Shown: in pieces, positions 1 to 5,297 of the stretch | Position numbering within the stretch: the first letter of the stretch is position 1 | How the letters are laid out: each line of letters starts with the position of its first letter | From: DATBED01 sp035480695 | GTDB lineage: Bacteria; Patescibacteriota; Saccharimonadia; Saccharimonadales; UBA4665 | Reading direction: 5' to 3' | Assembly: GCA_035480695.1 (NCBI GenBank) | Contig: DATIHM010000058.1 | Span: 1 to 18,265, forward strand | DNA: 18,265 nucleotides | Program-made: the position numbers and the translations under genes | Notes under the pieces: model-generated | The model's input: the letters and a program-made list of their open reading frames with translations, nothing else | Told to the model about the DNA's origin: nothing | Database searches by the model: none

Positions 1-38
1 TATTGCTTGCCTTTGCCGGTGAGGTCACATTTCTGCAT

Positions 39-66
39 AAGGTGTTATTTTAGCGGAAAACACCTT
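39..66. terminator. Inverted repeat, possible weak terminator
   Basis: An 8-bp perfect inverted repeat (AAGGTGTT / AACACCTT) with a 12-nt loop lies just past the stop codon of the leftward acidic-protein gene. No clear T-run follows on either strand, so it may be a weak terminator or 3' end protector. The stem word recurs in the much stronger hairpin upstream of comM. Bases 1-38 show nothing I can identify. Confidence 0.4.
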
Positions 67-71
67 GAACG

Positions 72-368
72 TCAACTCTTTTCATCGGGTGGCGTGTAGG
101 TGATGACGTCCGGGTCATCGTGGGGGTCGTCGGCGCCGCCGGCAGCGGCTTCCTCGCCGGCATCGTAAAGCTCCTGCGAATCGATACCATCGTCGGTGCG
201 TGGCTCGGTGTCGTCGAACTGCTTGCCGGGCTCGGCGCCAGGTTGCAGCTCGTCATCCGGAGGTAGCGTATCGTCGCGTGACGGCGGCGCCGACGTGAAA
301 GGAGTCTGGCCCTCGTCGCCCGGCAATTCCTCTAAAGCTTCCTCGTCGTTGGGTTCATCTGGCGGCAT
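72..368 (-). CDS. Small acidic, low-complexity hypothetical protein (98 aa)
   Basis: I do not recognise this protein. It is very rich in Asp, Glu, Pro and Gly, has almost no hydrophobic core and is probably disordered. It has no signal peptide or membrane segment. The ORF is believable because the ATG is preceded by a textbook Shine-Dalgarno sequence (AAGGAGGAG, 2 nt upstream), stronger than those of most neighbours. It starts 27 nt after the folK stop on the same strand, so the two are probably co-transcribed. The short inverted repeat just past its stop may end the transcript. Function unknown; an acidic disordered linker or chaperone-like role would be speculation. Confidence 0.7.
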   Translation of the reverse strand: MPPDEPNDEEALEELPGDEGQTPFTSAPPSRDDTLPPDDELQPGAEPGKQFDDTEPRTDDGIDSQELYDAGEEAAAGGADDPHDDPDVITYTPPDEKS

Positions 369-395
369 AGCTCCTCCTTACTTATGCTTAGGAGC

Positions 396-878
396 TTAGC
401 CGTTTAGGCGCTGCAAATCTGTTAGATTGCCCACAGCCGCCAGCAGCTGGCTGACGGTTTGGCCGCTGCGCGGATCCTTCAAATCGGGATTCAGGTCAGC
501 CAAAGGCTGGAGCACGAAGTCGCGCTCGGCGAAACGGGGGTGTGGGATTTCGAGCTTTTCGTTCTTGATAACCCGGTCGCCATAAAAGATGATGTCGATG
601 TCGATTTCGCGCGGCCCCCAGCGGAAACGCTCGATGCGGCCGACCTGCTTTTCAACCTGTTTGGCGAACTCGAACAACTCCTGCGGCTCGAGCCTGGTCT
701 GGCCGCTGGCGGCGGTGTTCAAAAAGTCAGGCTGCTCGGTGTAGCCGGCCGGTTTGGAACGGTAAAGCGGCGCCATTTTCAGGTTGGTCAGCTTCGCACT
801 CAACAGTTCCACAGCCTTGGCGATGTTGGCGCCGGAGTCGCCCACGTTCGAGCCAAGCGCCAGGTAGACCTCTGTCAT
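396..878 (-). CDS. folK: 2-amino-4-hydroxy-6-hydroxymethyldihydropteridine pyrophosphokinase (HPPK)
   Basis: HPPK transfers pyrophosphate from ATP to 6-hydroxymethyl-7,8-dihydropterin, making the substrate of dihydropteroate synthase in cytosolic folate synthesis. The 160-aa product has the usual family length (E. coli about 159). Visible motifs are LALGSNVGD (residues 6-14), the pterin-binding stretch RSKPAGYTEQPDFLNT (40-55), and RWGPREIDIDI (86-96), whose D93 and D95 match the Mg-binding aspartates. HPRFAERDFVLQPLADL (113-129) is the family C-terminal signature. The ATG start gives the canonical N-terminus; only a weak AAGG lies upstream. A -10-like TAACAT ends 6 nt before the ATG, suggesting a leaderless mRNA. 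folP diverges 22 bp away, and the acidic 98-aa gene follows downstream. Confidence 0.96.
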   Translation of the reverse strand: MTEVYLALGSNVGDSGANIAKAVELLSAKLTNLKMAPLYRSKPAGYTEQPDFLNTAASGQTRLEPQELFEFAKQVEKQVGRIERFRWGPREIDIDIIFYGDRVIKNEKLEIPHPRFAERDFVLQPLADLNPDLKDPRSGQTVSQLLAAVGNLTDLQRLNG

Positions 879-900
879 TACCTTATGTTAGCATGGGCGG
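879..900. promoter_or_regulatory. Overlapping divergent -10 elements for folK and folP
   Basis: The whole folK-folP gap is 22 bp. On the plus strand TAGCAT (889-894) sits 6 nt before the folP ATG. On the minus strand TAACAT (890 down to 885) sits 6 nt before the folK ATG. The two hexamers overlap by 2 bp inside a near-palindrome, ATGTTAGCAT. Neither gene has a good Shine-Dalgarno sequence. I infer two face-to-face leaderless promoters; I could not find convincing -35 boxes. Confidence 0.45.
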
Positions 901-1647
901 ATGGCCGAATTGGTAGGAATCCTCAACGTCACGCCCGACAGTTTCAGCGACGGCAATTTGTTTTTTGACGCGGTGAAGGCGATTGAGCATGCTAGGCAGA
1001 TGTTTGGTGACGGCGCCGCGCTGGTCGATGTCGGCGCCGAGAGCACCCGGCCTAAGGCTACGCCACTTACGCCTGAGCAGGAATGGCAGCGGCTTGAACC
1101 GGTCTTAACAGAGCTGGTGCGAGATTTCCCTGGCCGTATCTCAGTCGACACTTATCATCCCGAAACGGCCGAAAAGGCGCTAGAGCTGAGCGGCGATGTC
1201 ATTATCAACGACATAACAGGTATGAACGACCCGGCCATGCGGGATGTCGTGGCTAAGTTTAAGGCAAGGTGCATCATCAGCGAATTGCCCGGCGGCGACA
1301 TCCAGGCCGCCCACGCCAGCGAGCCTGTAAACGATGCCTTGCAGATTAAAAAAGAGCTGCTGGCACGGGCGGCCGGGCTCGAAGCCATGGGCGTCCCGAA
1401 AGCCAATATCATCCTTGACCCGGGCATCGGCTTCGGCAAAACCATGGCGTTGAACCGCAAACTGCTGGAATTCCCCAAACTTATCAAAGGTTACAAGGTG
1501 ATGATTGGCTACTCGCGCAAGCGTTTTCTGGGCGAACACCGCATGGAAATCGGCCCGAACCTTGAGGCGGCCAGGATAGCTATCGCTGCCGGCGCCGCCT
1601 ATTTGCGTGTGCATGACGTTGCCGGACACCGCCAGCTGCTAAAATAA
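901..1647 (+). CDS. folP: Dihydropteroate synthase (DHPS)
   Basis: DHPS condenses hydroxymethyldihydropterin pyrophosphate with p-aminobenzoate to give 7,8-dihydropteroate; it is the sulfonamide target and acts directly after HPPK. The 248-aa product is somewhat short for the family (about 265-285). Motifs in order: GILNVTPDSFSDG (6-18), VDVGAESTRP (42-51), IINDITG (101-107), ILDPGIGFGK (171-180), GYSRKRFLG (203-211) and LRVHDV (235-240). These cover the pyrophosphate-, pterin- and pABA-site residues. The usual MHM-type segment after the fourth strand is replaced by IISELPGGDIQAA (125-137). The ATG start puts the first motif at the expected distance. The M50 protease gene begins 4 nt after the stop, so they form an operon. 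Confidence 0.95.
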   Translation: MAELVGILNVTPDSFSDGNLFFDAVKAIEHARQMFGDGAALVDVGAESTRPKATPLTPEQEWQRLEPVLTELVRDFPGRISVDTYHPETAEKALELSGDVIINDITGMNDPAMRDVVAKFKARCIISELPGGDIQAAHASEPVNDALQIKKELLARAAGLEAMGVPKANIILDPGIGFGKTMALNRKLLEFPKLIKGYKVMIGYSRKRFLGEHRMEIGPNLEAARIAIAAGAAYLRVHDVAGHRQLLK

Positions 1648-1651
1648 GATA

Positions 1652-2281
1652 ATGCTGAACAACCTGTCGGGCGAGCAAGTTTTCATCGTCATCATATCGA
1701 TTATCATTGCGATGTCGATTCACGAGGCGATGCACGGCTTCGCCGCCCACTGGTTAGGCGACCCGACGGCCGAAGAAGCCGGACGGCTCACGCTTAACCC
1801 GCTTAAACACATCGACCTGGTGACGACCATCATCCTACCGGTCGTCATGATTATCACCACCGGCATACCGTTTTTCGCAGCCAAGCCGGTGCCTTTCAAC
1901 CCGGAACGTGTCAAATATGACGAGTTCGGCACGGCAATCGTCGGCGTGGCCGGCCCGTTGACCAACCTCGTCCTGGCGGTGCTGGCAGCCGGCATCTTCC
2001 ATTTATGGGGCACCGACCTCGGTAGCTTTTTTTACAACTTTTTGATTCTTTTTACAGAGGTAAATATCGGCTTTTTCATCTTCAATATGATTCCATTCCC
2101 GCCACTCGACGGCTCGCGGCTGCTGTACGCTTTCGCCCCAGAACCGCTTCAGGAAGCCATGATGCAGATAGAATCGATGGGGTTCATAACCGTCCTGATT
2201 TTCATCATCATTATTTTCCAGTTCGCCTCCGGCCCGATAGTGAACATAGAGAACTGGTTCGTCCAATTGCTGCTGGGTTAA
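1652..2281 (+). CDS. M50-family (site-2 protease-like) intramembrane metalloprotease
   Basis: A polytopic membrane zinc protease of the M50 family. The first membrane helix (about residues 9-29) carries the zinc motif HEAMH (24-28). A later helix region carries PFPPLDGSR (148-156), whose D153 matches the third zinc ligand of the family NPxxDG motif. Further hydrophobic segments lie at about 57-75, 96-118, 127-150 and 172-192. At 209 aa it is a minimal form without PDZ or CBS domains, like the short M50 proteins common in bacteria. The substrate is unknown; cleavage of membrane-anchored regulators or signal peptide remnants is the family role. It follows folP by 4 nt and is probably translationally coupled. 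Its stop codon abuts the -10 box of the downstream RNA. Confidence 0.92.
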   Translation: MLNNLSGEQVFIVIISIIIAMSIHEAMHGFAAHWLGDPTAEEAGRLTLNPLKHIDLVTTIILPVVMIITTGIPFFAAKPVPFNPERVKYDEFGTAIVGVAGPLTNLVLAVLAAGIFHLWGTDLGSFFYNFLILFTEVNIGFFIFNMIPFPPLDGSRLLYAFAPEPLQEAMMQIESMGFITVLIFIIIIFQFASGPIVNIENWFVQLLLG

Positions 2282-2283
2282 CG

Positions 2284-2289
2284 TATAAT
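2284..2289 (+). promoter_or_regulatory. Consensus -10 box (TATAAT) of the structured RNA
   Basis: A perfect TATAAT lies just past the protease stop codon, about 9 nt before the first paired bases of the RNA candidate at 2298. No strong -35 box is visible 16-18 bp upstream. Confidence 0.55.
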
Positions 2290-2297
2290 GGATGCTA

Positions 2298-2447
2298 GGT
2301 CGGGTAGGGCATGGGCCCCATCGCCGAGTAAATGATTATCTGATACTAATCATTCGGGAGCTCGAGATTTGCGTCAACCGTGGTTGCCGCGTGAGGGCAC
2401 CCACCTGGGAACATCTCAGGTAGTCAAGCTCGGTGCCCGACTTTTTT
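2298..2447 (+). ncRNA. Structured untranslated RNA candidate ending in a U-run
   Basis: About 150 nt between the protease and tRNA-Pro carry no coherent reading frame but several complementary segments. GTCGGG (2299-2304) can pair with CCCGAC (2436-2441), immediately followed by six T (2442-2447). Inside this, GCCGAG (2323-2328) pairs with CTCGGT (2429-2434), AATGATTA (2331-2338) with TAATCATT (2347-2354), CAAC with GTTG around a CGTG loop near 2375-2390, and ACCTG with CAGGT (about 2403-2421). A consensus -10 precedes it. GGGCACC (2395-2401) with GGTGCCC (2432-2438) is a competing terminator stem. A 6S-type RNA fits by size and context, but the fold is branched rather than rod-like. I find no SRP core and no tRNA-like tmRNA ends. 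Identity is open. Confidence 0.55.
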
Positions 2448-2455
2448 GGTACAAT
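2447..2455 (+). promoter_or_regulatory. Extended -10 promoter of tRNA-Pro
   Basis: TGG followed by TACAAT (2450-2455) forms an extended -10 element directly after the preceding RNA's T-run and 18 nt before the mature tRNA 5' end. No clear -35 is seen, as expected when an extended -10 is used. Confidence 0.45.
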
Positions 2456-2473
2456 ATGTCTCACCGAGGGCTT

Positions 2474-2549
2474 CGGGGTGTGGCGCAGTTGGTAGCGCGT
2501 ACGGCTGGGGGCCGTGAGGTCGCAGGTTCAAGTCCTGTCACCCCGACCA
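2474..2549 (+). tRNA. tRNA-Pro, anticodon GGG
   Basis: A complete 76-nt cloverleaf can be drawn by eye. The acceptor stem is CGGGGTG / CACCCCG with discriminator A and an encoded CCA. The D-arm stem is GCGC / GCGC. The anticodon stem TACGG / CCGTG encloses loop CTGGGGG, giving anticodon GGG. A 5-nt variable loop follows, then T-arm GCAGG - TTCAAGT - CCTGT. The C1:G72 pair is typical of bacterial tRNA-Pro. It reads CCC and CCU. There is no intron or overlapping gene; it stands alone between the structured RNA and the lipoprotein gene. Confidence 0.97.
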
Positions 2550-2555
2550 GGGTAA

Positions 2556-2584
2556 TTGACGTTTTATTCAAAATACGTTAAAAT
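2556..2584 (+). promoter_or_regulatory. Sigma-70-type promoter of the lipoprotein gene
   Basis: TTGACG (2556-2561) and TAAAAT (2579-2584) are separated by exactly 17 bp. The predicted transcript starts near 2591 and has a leader of about 20 nt with an AGAGGT ribosome binding site 7 nt before the ATG at 2612. Confidence 0.8.
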
Positions 2585-2611
2585 ATCTCTAAATATCCAG
2601 AGGTATTTGGA

Positions 2612-3349
2612 ATGTCCCGAGTCGAATCAAGTATAGCCCGCAATACTCTAAAAACAATTACCGCTGCCGGTATAACTCTGGCTTTGGCGGCTTGCGGTGG
2701 CGGCAAGAGCCACGAAAAGAAAACCACGACCACGACATCCACCTCTCAGACGACATCCCATATCCAGCACCGAAAACAAGGTGTCCAAATGCATCTCAGG
2801 CCGTCGCGCGTCAACGTTGAGAAGCTTGCGCCCCATACGGCAGTACAAGCACGAGCTGACAAGCTAGGCACCTTAGCACTCGCTACCGGTAATCGTCCCA
2901 CGCAACCACTCCAAGGCACTGAATCAGCCGGCGGAGGTAGTCAAACGAAGTTAGGGAATGGCCTTATCGACATTAAGCGAGAAGAGGTTATCGTGGTGGC
3001 CAATGAAGCCCATAAGCGGCTTTGCGATTCAACTATAGAAGTAATTGGTAGCAATGTGCACAATAAATTGCGCGATATCGGCTATATAATGCTCAAAATC
3101 GTCGATAATAATTCCCAGTATGCCTACGACTTTAAATTGGCCAGGCTTGGCTCAGGCAAACCTGGCCACGATTCAGTTTACTGGCAAGGTTCAGAGACCC
3201 AAGGCGGAACCGGCATGCGCGGTGTGACTGACAACTCCTTCCGTTTTTCTGGATTACATCCACAACACGGCCAAGTATTGAAGCTCGACCTCGCTGCCCA
3301 CAACGCCACCATGGTTTTGCGCGACATCGACGAACGCGGCTGCCTTTAA
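2612..3349 (+). CDS. Predicted secreted lipoprotein, unknown function (245 aa)
   Basis: I do not recognise the mature protein. The N-terminus has basic residues, a hydrophobic stretch (about 14-27) and a lipobox LALAAC with the lipidation cysteine at C28, followed by GGG. This indicates export and anchoring to the outer face of the membrane. A Thr/Ser/Lys-rich tether (about 31-55) comes next. The remaining 190 residues look globular, with two more cysteines (C138, C244) that could form a disulfide. The ATG is chosen because it has an AGAGGT site at good spacing and gives the signal peptide. The gene has its own promoter and stands alone. Codon use is less C-ending than in gyrA/gyrB. A surface role in host contact is possible for an epibiont but is only inference. 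Confidence 0.88.
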   Translation: MSRVESSIARNTLKTITAAGITLALAACGGGKSHEKKTTTTTSTSQTTSHIQHRKQGVQMHLRPSRVNVEKLAPHTAVQARADKLGTLALATGNRPTQPLQGTESAGGGSQTKLGNGLIDIKREEVIVVANEAHKRLCDSTIEVIGSNVHNKLRDIGYIMLKIVDNNSQYAYDFKLARLGSGKPGHDSVYWQGSETQGGTGMRGVTDNSFRFSGLHPQHGQVLKLDLAAHNATMVLRDIDERGCL

Positions 3350-3372
3350 ATCCGGACTCCACTCCCACGTGC

Positions 3373-3378
3373 TAAGAT
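3373..3378 (+). promoter_or_regulatory. -10-like element 7 nt before the ATG (leaderless start)
   Basis: TAAGAT is followed after 7 nt by the ATG of the dehydratase-RNase H gene, which places the expected transcription start at or next to the start codon. The AGAAGG overlapping this spacer ends 1 nt before the ATG, too close for a normal ribosome binding site. Confidence 0.4.
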
Positions 3379-3385
3379 AGAAGGC

Positions 3386-4078
3386 ATGTGGCAGGAAACC
3401 AAACATGGGCTCTACAAGCAGTTCAACTTCGAGAATTTCAAACAGGCTTGGGCTTTTATGAGCCGCGTGGCCGAGCTGGCAGAGGAGTATCAGCACCATC
3501 CGCGCTGGGAAAACGAGTGGAGCGTGGTGCAGATCTGGCTTATCACGCACGAAGGTGGCAAAAAGGTCACCGACAAAGACCATCAGATGGCTAAGCTGAT
3601 TGACGAAGTATTTGAAGGGCACCAGCCTAAGGCTTTGGCCGATGCCGTGCCAGCCCATGAGCAAGTCAAGATTTTTGCTGACGGCGGTTCCAGAGGCAAT
3701 CCAGGCCCGAGCTCCAGCGGTTTCGTGGTGCTTGATATGGAAGACAATATTCTGGTCGACAAAGGCGTTTACCTGGGTGTGACTACCAATAACCAGGCCG
3801 AGTACACGGCGCTGAAACTGGCGCTCGAAGAAGCGCACAAAATGGGCGCCCGCGAGGTGCAGGTCTACATGGACAGCCTGCTGGTCGTCAACCAGATGAA
3901 GGGTATTTTCAAGGTGAAAAACCGCGATTTATGGCCGATCCACGACGCCATCAAGCAGCTGGCCAAGGGCTTTGATAAGATTAGCTTCAGCCACGTGCCG
4001 CGCGAGTTCAATAAACTGGCCGACGCCGCCGTCAACCGCGCGCTAGACGACCACCTGGACAAACTCCAACAGGGGTGA
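3386..4078 (+). CDS. Fusion: pterin-4a-carbinolamine dehydratase + RNase HI
   Basis: Two recognisable domains sit in one uninterrupted 230-aa frame. Residues 2-75 match pterin-4a-carbinolamine dehydratase (PCD/DCoH): EEYQHHP (33-39) with the catalytic His pair H37/H38, TH (54-55), and the TDKD segment (62-65). The usual N-terminal helix of about 20 residues is missing. Residues 94-221 match RNase HI: FADGGSRGNPGP (97-108) with D99, NNQAEYTAL (135-143) with E139, MDS (162-164) with D163, and KLADAAVN (210-217) with D213, so the D-E-D-D active site is complete. A short linker (about 80-93) joins them. No earlier start exists between the in-frame upstream stop at 3347 and this ATG. RNase HI cleaves RNA in RNA:DNA hybrids; the dehydratase half normally dehydrates 4a-hydroxytetrahydropterins, but pairing it with RNase H is unexpected. 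Its stop codon lies within the rnpB promoter. Confidence 0.92.
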   Translation: MWQETKHGLYKQFNFENFKQAWAFMSRVAELAEEYQHHPRWENEWSVVQIWLITHEGGKKVTDKDHQMAKLIDEVFEGHQPKALADAVPAHEQVKIFADGGSRGNPGPSSSGFVVLDMEDNILVDKGVYLGVTTNNQAEYTALKLALEEAHKMGAREVQVYMDSLLVVNQMKGIFKVKNRDLWPIHDAIKQLAKGFDKISFSHVPREFNKLADAAVNRALDDHLDKLQQG

Positions 4079-4084
4079 TATAAT
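4056..4084 (+). promoter_or_regulatory. Promoter of rnpB
   Basis: TGGACA (4056-4061, one mismatch to TTGACA) and a perfect TATAAT (4079-4084) are spaced by 17 bp. The -35 box lies inside the end of the RNase H reading frame and the -10 directly follows its TGA stop. Predicted start is near 4091, matching the first base of the P1 helix. Confidence 0.85.
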
Positions 4085-4091
4085 CATAAGC

Positions 4092-4460
4092 GGCCAGATT
4101 ACCGATTGGTCGCGTGCGCTAAAACGTACGAGGAAAGTCCGGGCAGCAAAGGGAACGGCAGTCGCTAACGGCGACCGGGGGCAACCCTAGGGAAAGTGCC
4201 ACAGAAACCAAACCGCTCAGTTCGTTTCTTCGAAGATGAACTAAGTAAGGGTGAAAAGAGCGGGGTAAGAGCCCGCAATTCACCGGGGTGACCCGGCGAA
4301 ATGGTAAACCCTGCCGGCTGCAAGGAGATGGATACTTCGGGCCTAAAGCCCAAAGCGTCCCGCTAAGGATTCATCACAAGAACCGCTCGAGCTCGCGGGC
4401 AACCACGAGCCTAGATAGATGACCAATCTCGACAGAACCCGGCTTACAGGTAATCTGGCC
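4092..4460 (+). ncRNA. rnpB: RNase P RNA (catalytic subunit, bacterial type A-like)
   Basis: This RNA removes 5' leaders from pre-tRNAs. The ends form a perfect 12-bp P1 helix, GGCCAGATTACC (4092-4103) with GGTAATCTGGCC (4449-4460). The universally conserved P4 strands are present: GAGGAAAGTCCGGGC (near 4130-4144) and ACAGAACCCGGCTTACAG (near 4432-4449). Other conserved pieces are GGTAAACCC and AAGGAGATGGATAC in the 4300-4335 region. At about 369 nt it has normal length. It runs from its own promoter into a strong terminator and converges with the rplT operon. Confidence 0.96.
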
Positions 4461-4462
4461 CT

Positions 4463-4492
4463 AGAAAAGTCCCGCTTGTGCGGGACTTTTCT
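4463..4492. terminator. Bidirectional intrinsic terminator between rnpB and the rplT operon
   Basis: A 13-bp perfect stem (AGAAAAGTCCCGC / GCGGGACTTTTCT) with a TTGT loop. The G/C-rich core is flanked by A/T tracts, so both strands end in a TTTTCT tract. It lies 2 nt past rnpB and 1 nt past the stop of the leftward 86-aa gene, so it can end both convergent transcripts. Confidence 0.9.
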
Positions 4493-4493
4493 G

Positions 4494-4754
4494 TTACGCG
4501 GCCCTGTCATTAATGAAGGCATCCACGATATCGAGCAGAGGATTCTGCAATGAGTCAGATTCGCTTCCATCTTGGCCTTGGGATTCGATTAAAGCCTGCC
4601 GTATACCATCAGCCCTATCTCTAATCATTTGGGCTGCCATCATCCTCAATTGATTAGTGAGGGGATCATCGCCTTCCATTCCAACGATGCCGAGCCTGTC
4701 GAGAGCGTCTTCAATATTAAGTCCGGGGTTGCGCCTTGTTCTGCGACTTTCCAT
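4494..4754 (-). CDS. Hypothetical protein downstream of rplT (86 aa)
   Basis: I do not recognise this product. It is hydrophilic, with a basic N-terminus (SRRTRR, 3-8) and likely helices at about 14-24 and 32-58 (rich in Met, Gln and Arg). The C-terminal end, with NPLLDIVDAFIND (71-83), could be another helix. The ATG is 3 nt after the rplT stop on the same strand, and AAGAAG in the rplT tail could serve as a weak ribosome binding site. The gene fills exactly the space between rplT and the shared terminator, which supports it as the last gene of the infC operon. No membrane segment or signal peptide is seen. Confidence 0.65.
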   Translation of the reverse strand: MESRRTRRNPGLNIEDALDRLGIVGMEGDDPLTNQLRMMAAQMIRDRADGIRQALIESQGQDGSESDSLQNPLLDIVDAFINDRAA

Positions 4755-4757
4755 AGA

Positions 4758-5102
4758 CTACTTCTTGGCGGATTTGACGACGGCCGCGAAGGCTTTCGGC
4801 TCGTTAACAGCCAGCTCGGCCAGGACTTTACGGTCGAGGGTGACACCGGCGGCCTTGAGGCCGGCAATCAGTTTGCTGTAAGTTGTGCCGTTCAGGCGGG
4901 CAGCGGCGTTGATACGAGCATTCCATAGCTCGCGGAAAGTACGCTTGCGGTTTTTGCGGTCGCGCGTGGCATACTGCAACGACTTCGTGACTGCCTGGCG
5001 GCCGCGGCGCACGCTCACCCGGTTGGGGTGGGACATGCCTTTGGTGGCTTTTCGGATTTTGTTATGACGCTTATGGGCGGTGACGCCTCGTTTGACTCGC
5101 AT
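4758..5102 (-). CDS. rplT: 50S ribosomal protein L20
   Basis: L20 binds 23S rRNA early in large-subunit assembly. The 114-aa product has close to the usual length (117-120). The N-terminal basic tail RVKRGVTAHKRHNKIRKATKG (2-22) and the core YATRDRKNRKRTFRELWNARINAA (about 44-67) are diagnostic, followed by the globular NGTTYSKLIAGLKAAGVTLDRKVLAELA region (71-98). The start codon directly abuts the rpmI stop (TAG-ATG), with AGGAG 5 nt upstream inside the end of rpmI. This is the conserved infC-rpmI-rplT operon, where L20 commonly represses translation in other bacteria; I see no clear L20 leader target here. Confidence 0.97.
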   Translation of the reverse strand: MRVKRGVTAHKRHNKIRKATKGMSHPNRVSVRRGRQAVTKSLQYATRDRKNRKRTFRELWNARINAAARLNGTTYSKLIAGLKAAGVTLDRKVLAELAVNEPKAFAAVVKSAKK

Positions 5103-5297
5103 CTAGACTCCTAAGTTCTTCTTAATGTTGCGGGCGGTGCGGCCGCTGCGGGTGTGCAAACCACGCAGGGCACGCTTCCGGCTGCCGCTTTTCTTGCCTA
5201 AAAAGTGGTTAAGGTTGGCGCTGCCCACACGGACTTTGCCGTTCTTGCTGACGCGGACGCGGTCTTTGGTACCGCTATGAGTCTTGAGTTTGGGCAT
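5103..5297 (-). CDS. rpmI: 50S ribosomal protein L35
   Basis: A small, highly basic large-subunit protein of 64 aa, the standard length. The N-terminus MPKLKTHSGTKDR and the middle NHFLGKKSGSRKRALRG (about 30-46) match the family. It starts inside infC, overlapping its last 23 nt, with a good ribosome binding site (AAGGAG about 6-7 nt before the ATG). The stop is immediately followed by the rplT ATG. Overlap and abutment suggest translational coupling across the three genes. Confidence 0.97.
   Translation of the reverse strand: MPKLKTHSGTKDRVRVSKNGKVRVGSANLNHFLGKKSGSRKRALRGLHTRSGRTARNIKKNLGV

Noticed and set aside
459..968. 169-aa plus-strand frame opposite folK
   Set aside because: Mirror frame of a clear folK gene with GC-rich codons; no domain, no ribosome binding site.
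2298..2447. SRP RNA or tmRNA
   Set aside because: The SRP core (GGAAGGAAGCAG-like) is missing and there is no tRNA-like end or tag frame.
2369..2581. 70-aa frame covering the structured RNA and tRNA-Pro
   Set aside because: It runs through a complete tRNA and a terminator T-run, so it is not a gene.
3254..3838. 194-aa minus-strand frame across the lipoprotein end and the fusion gene
   Set aside because: Antisense to two well-supported genes and their gap; no recognisable motif.
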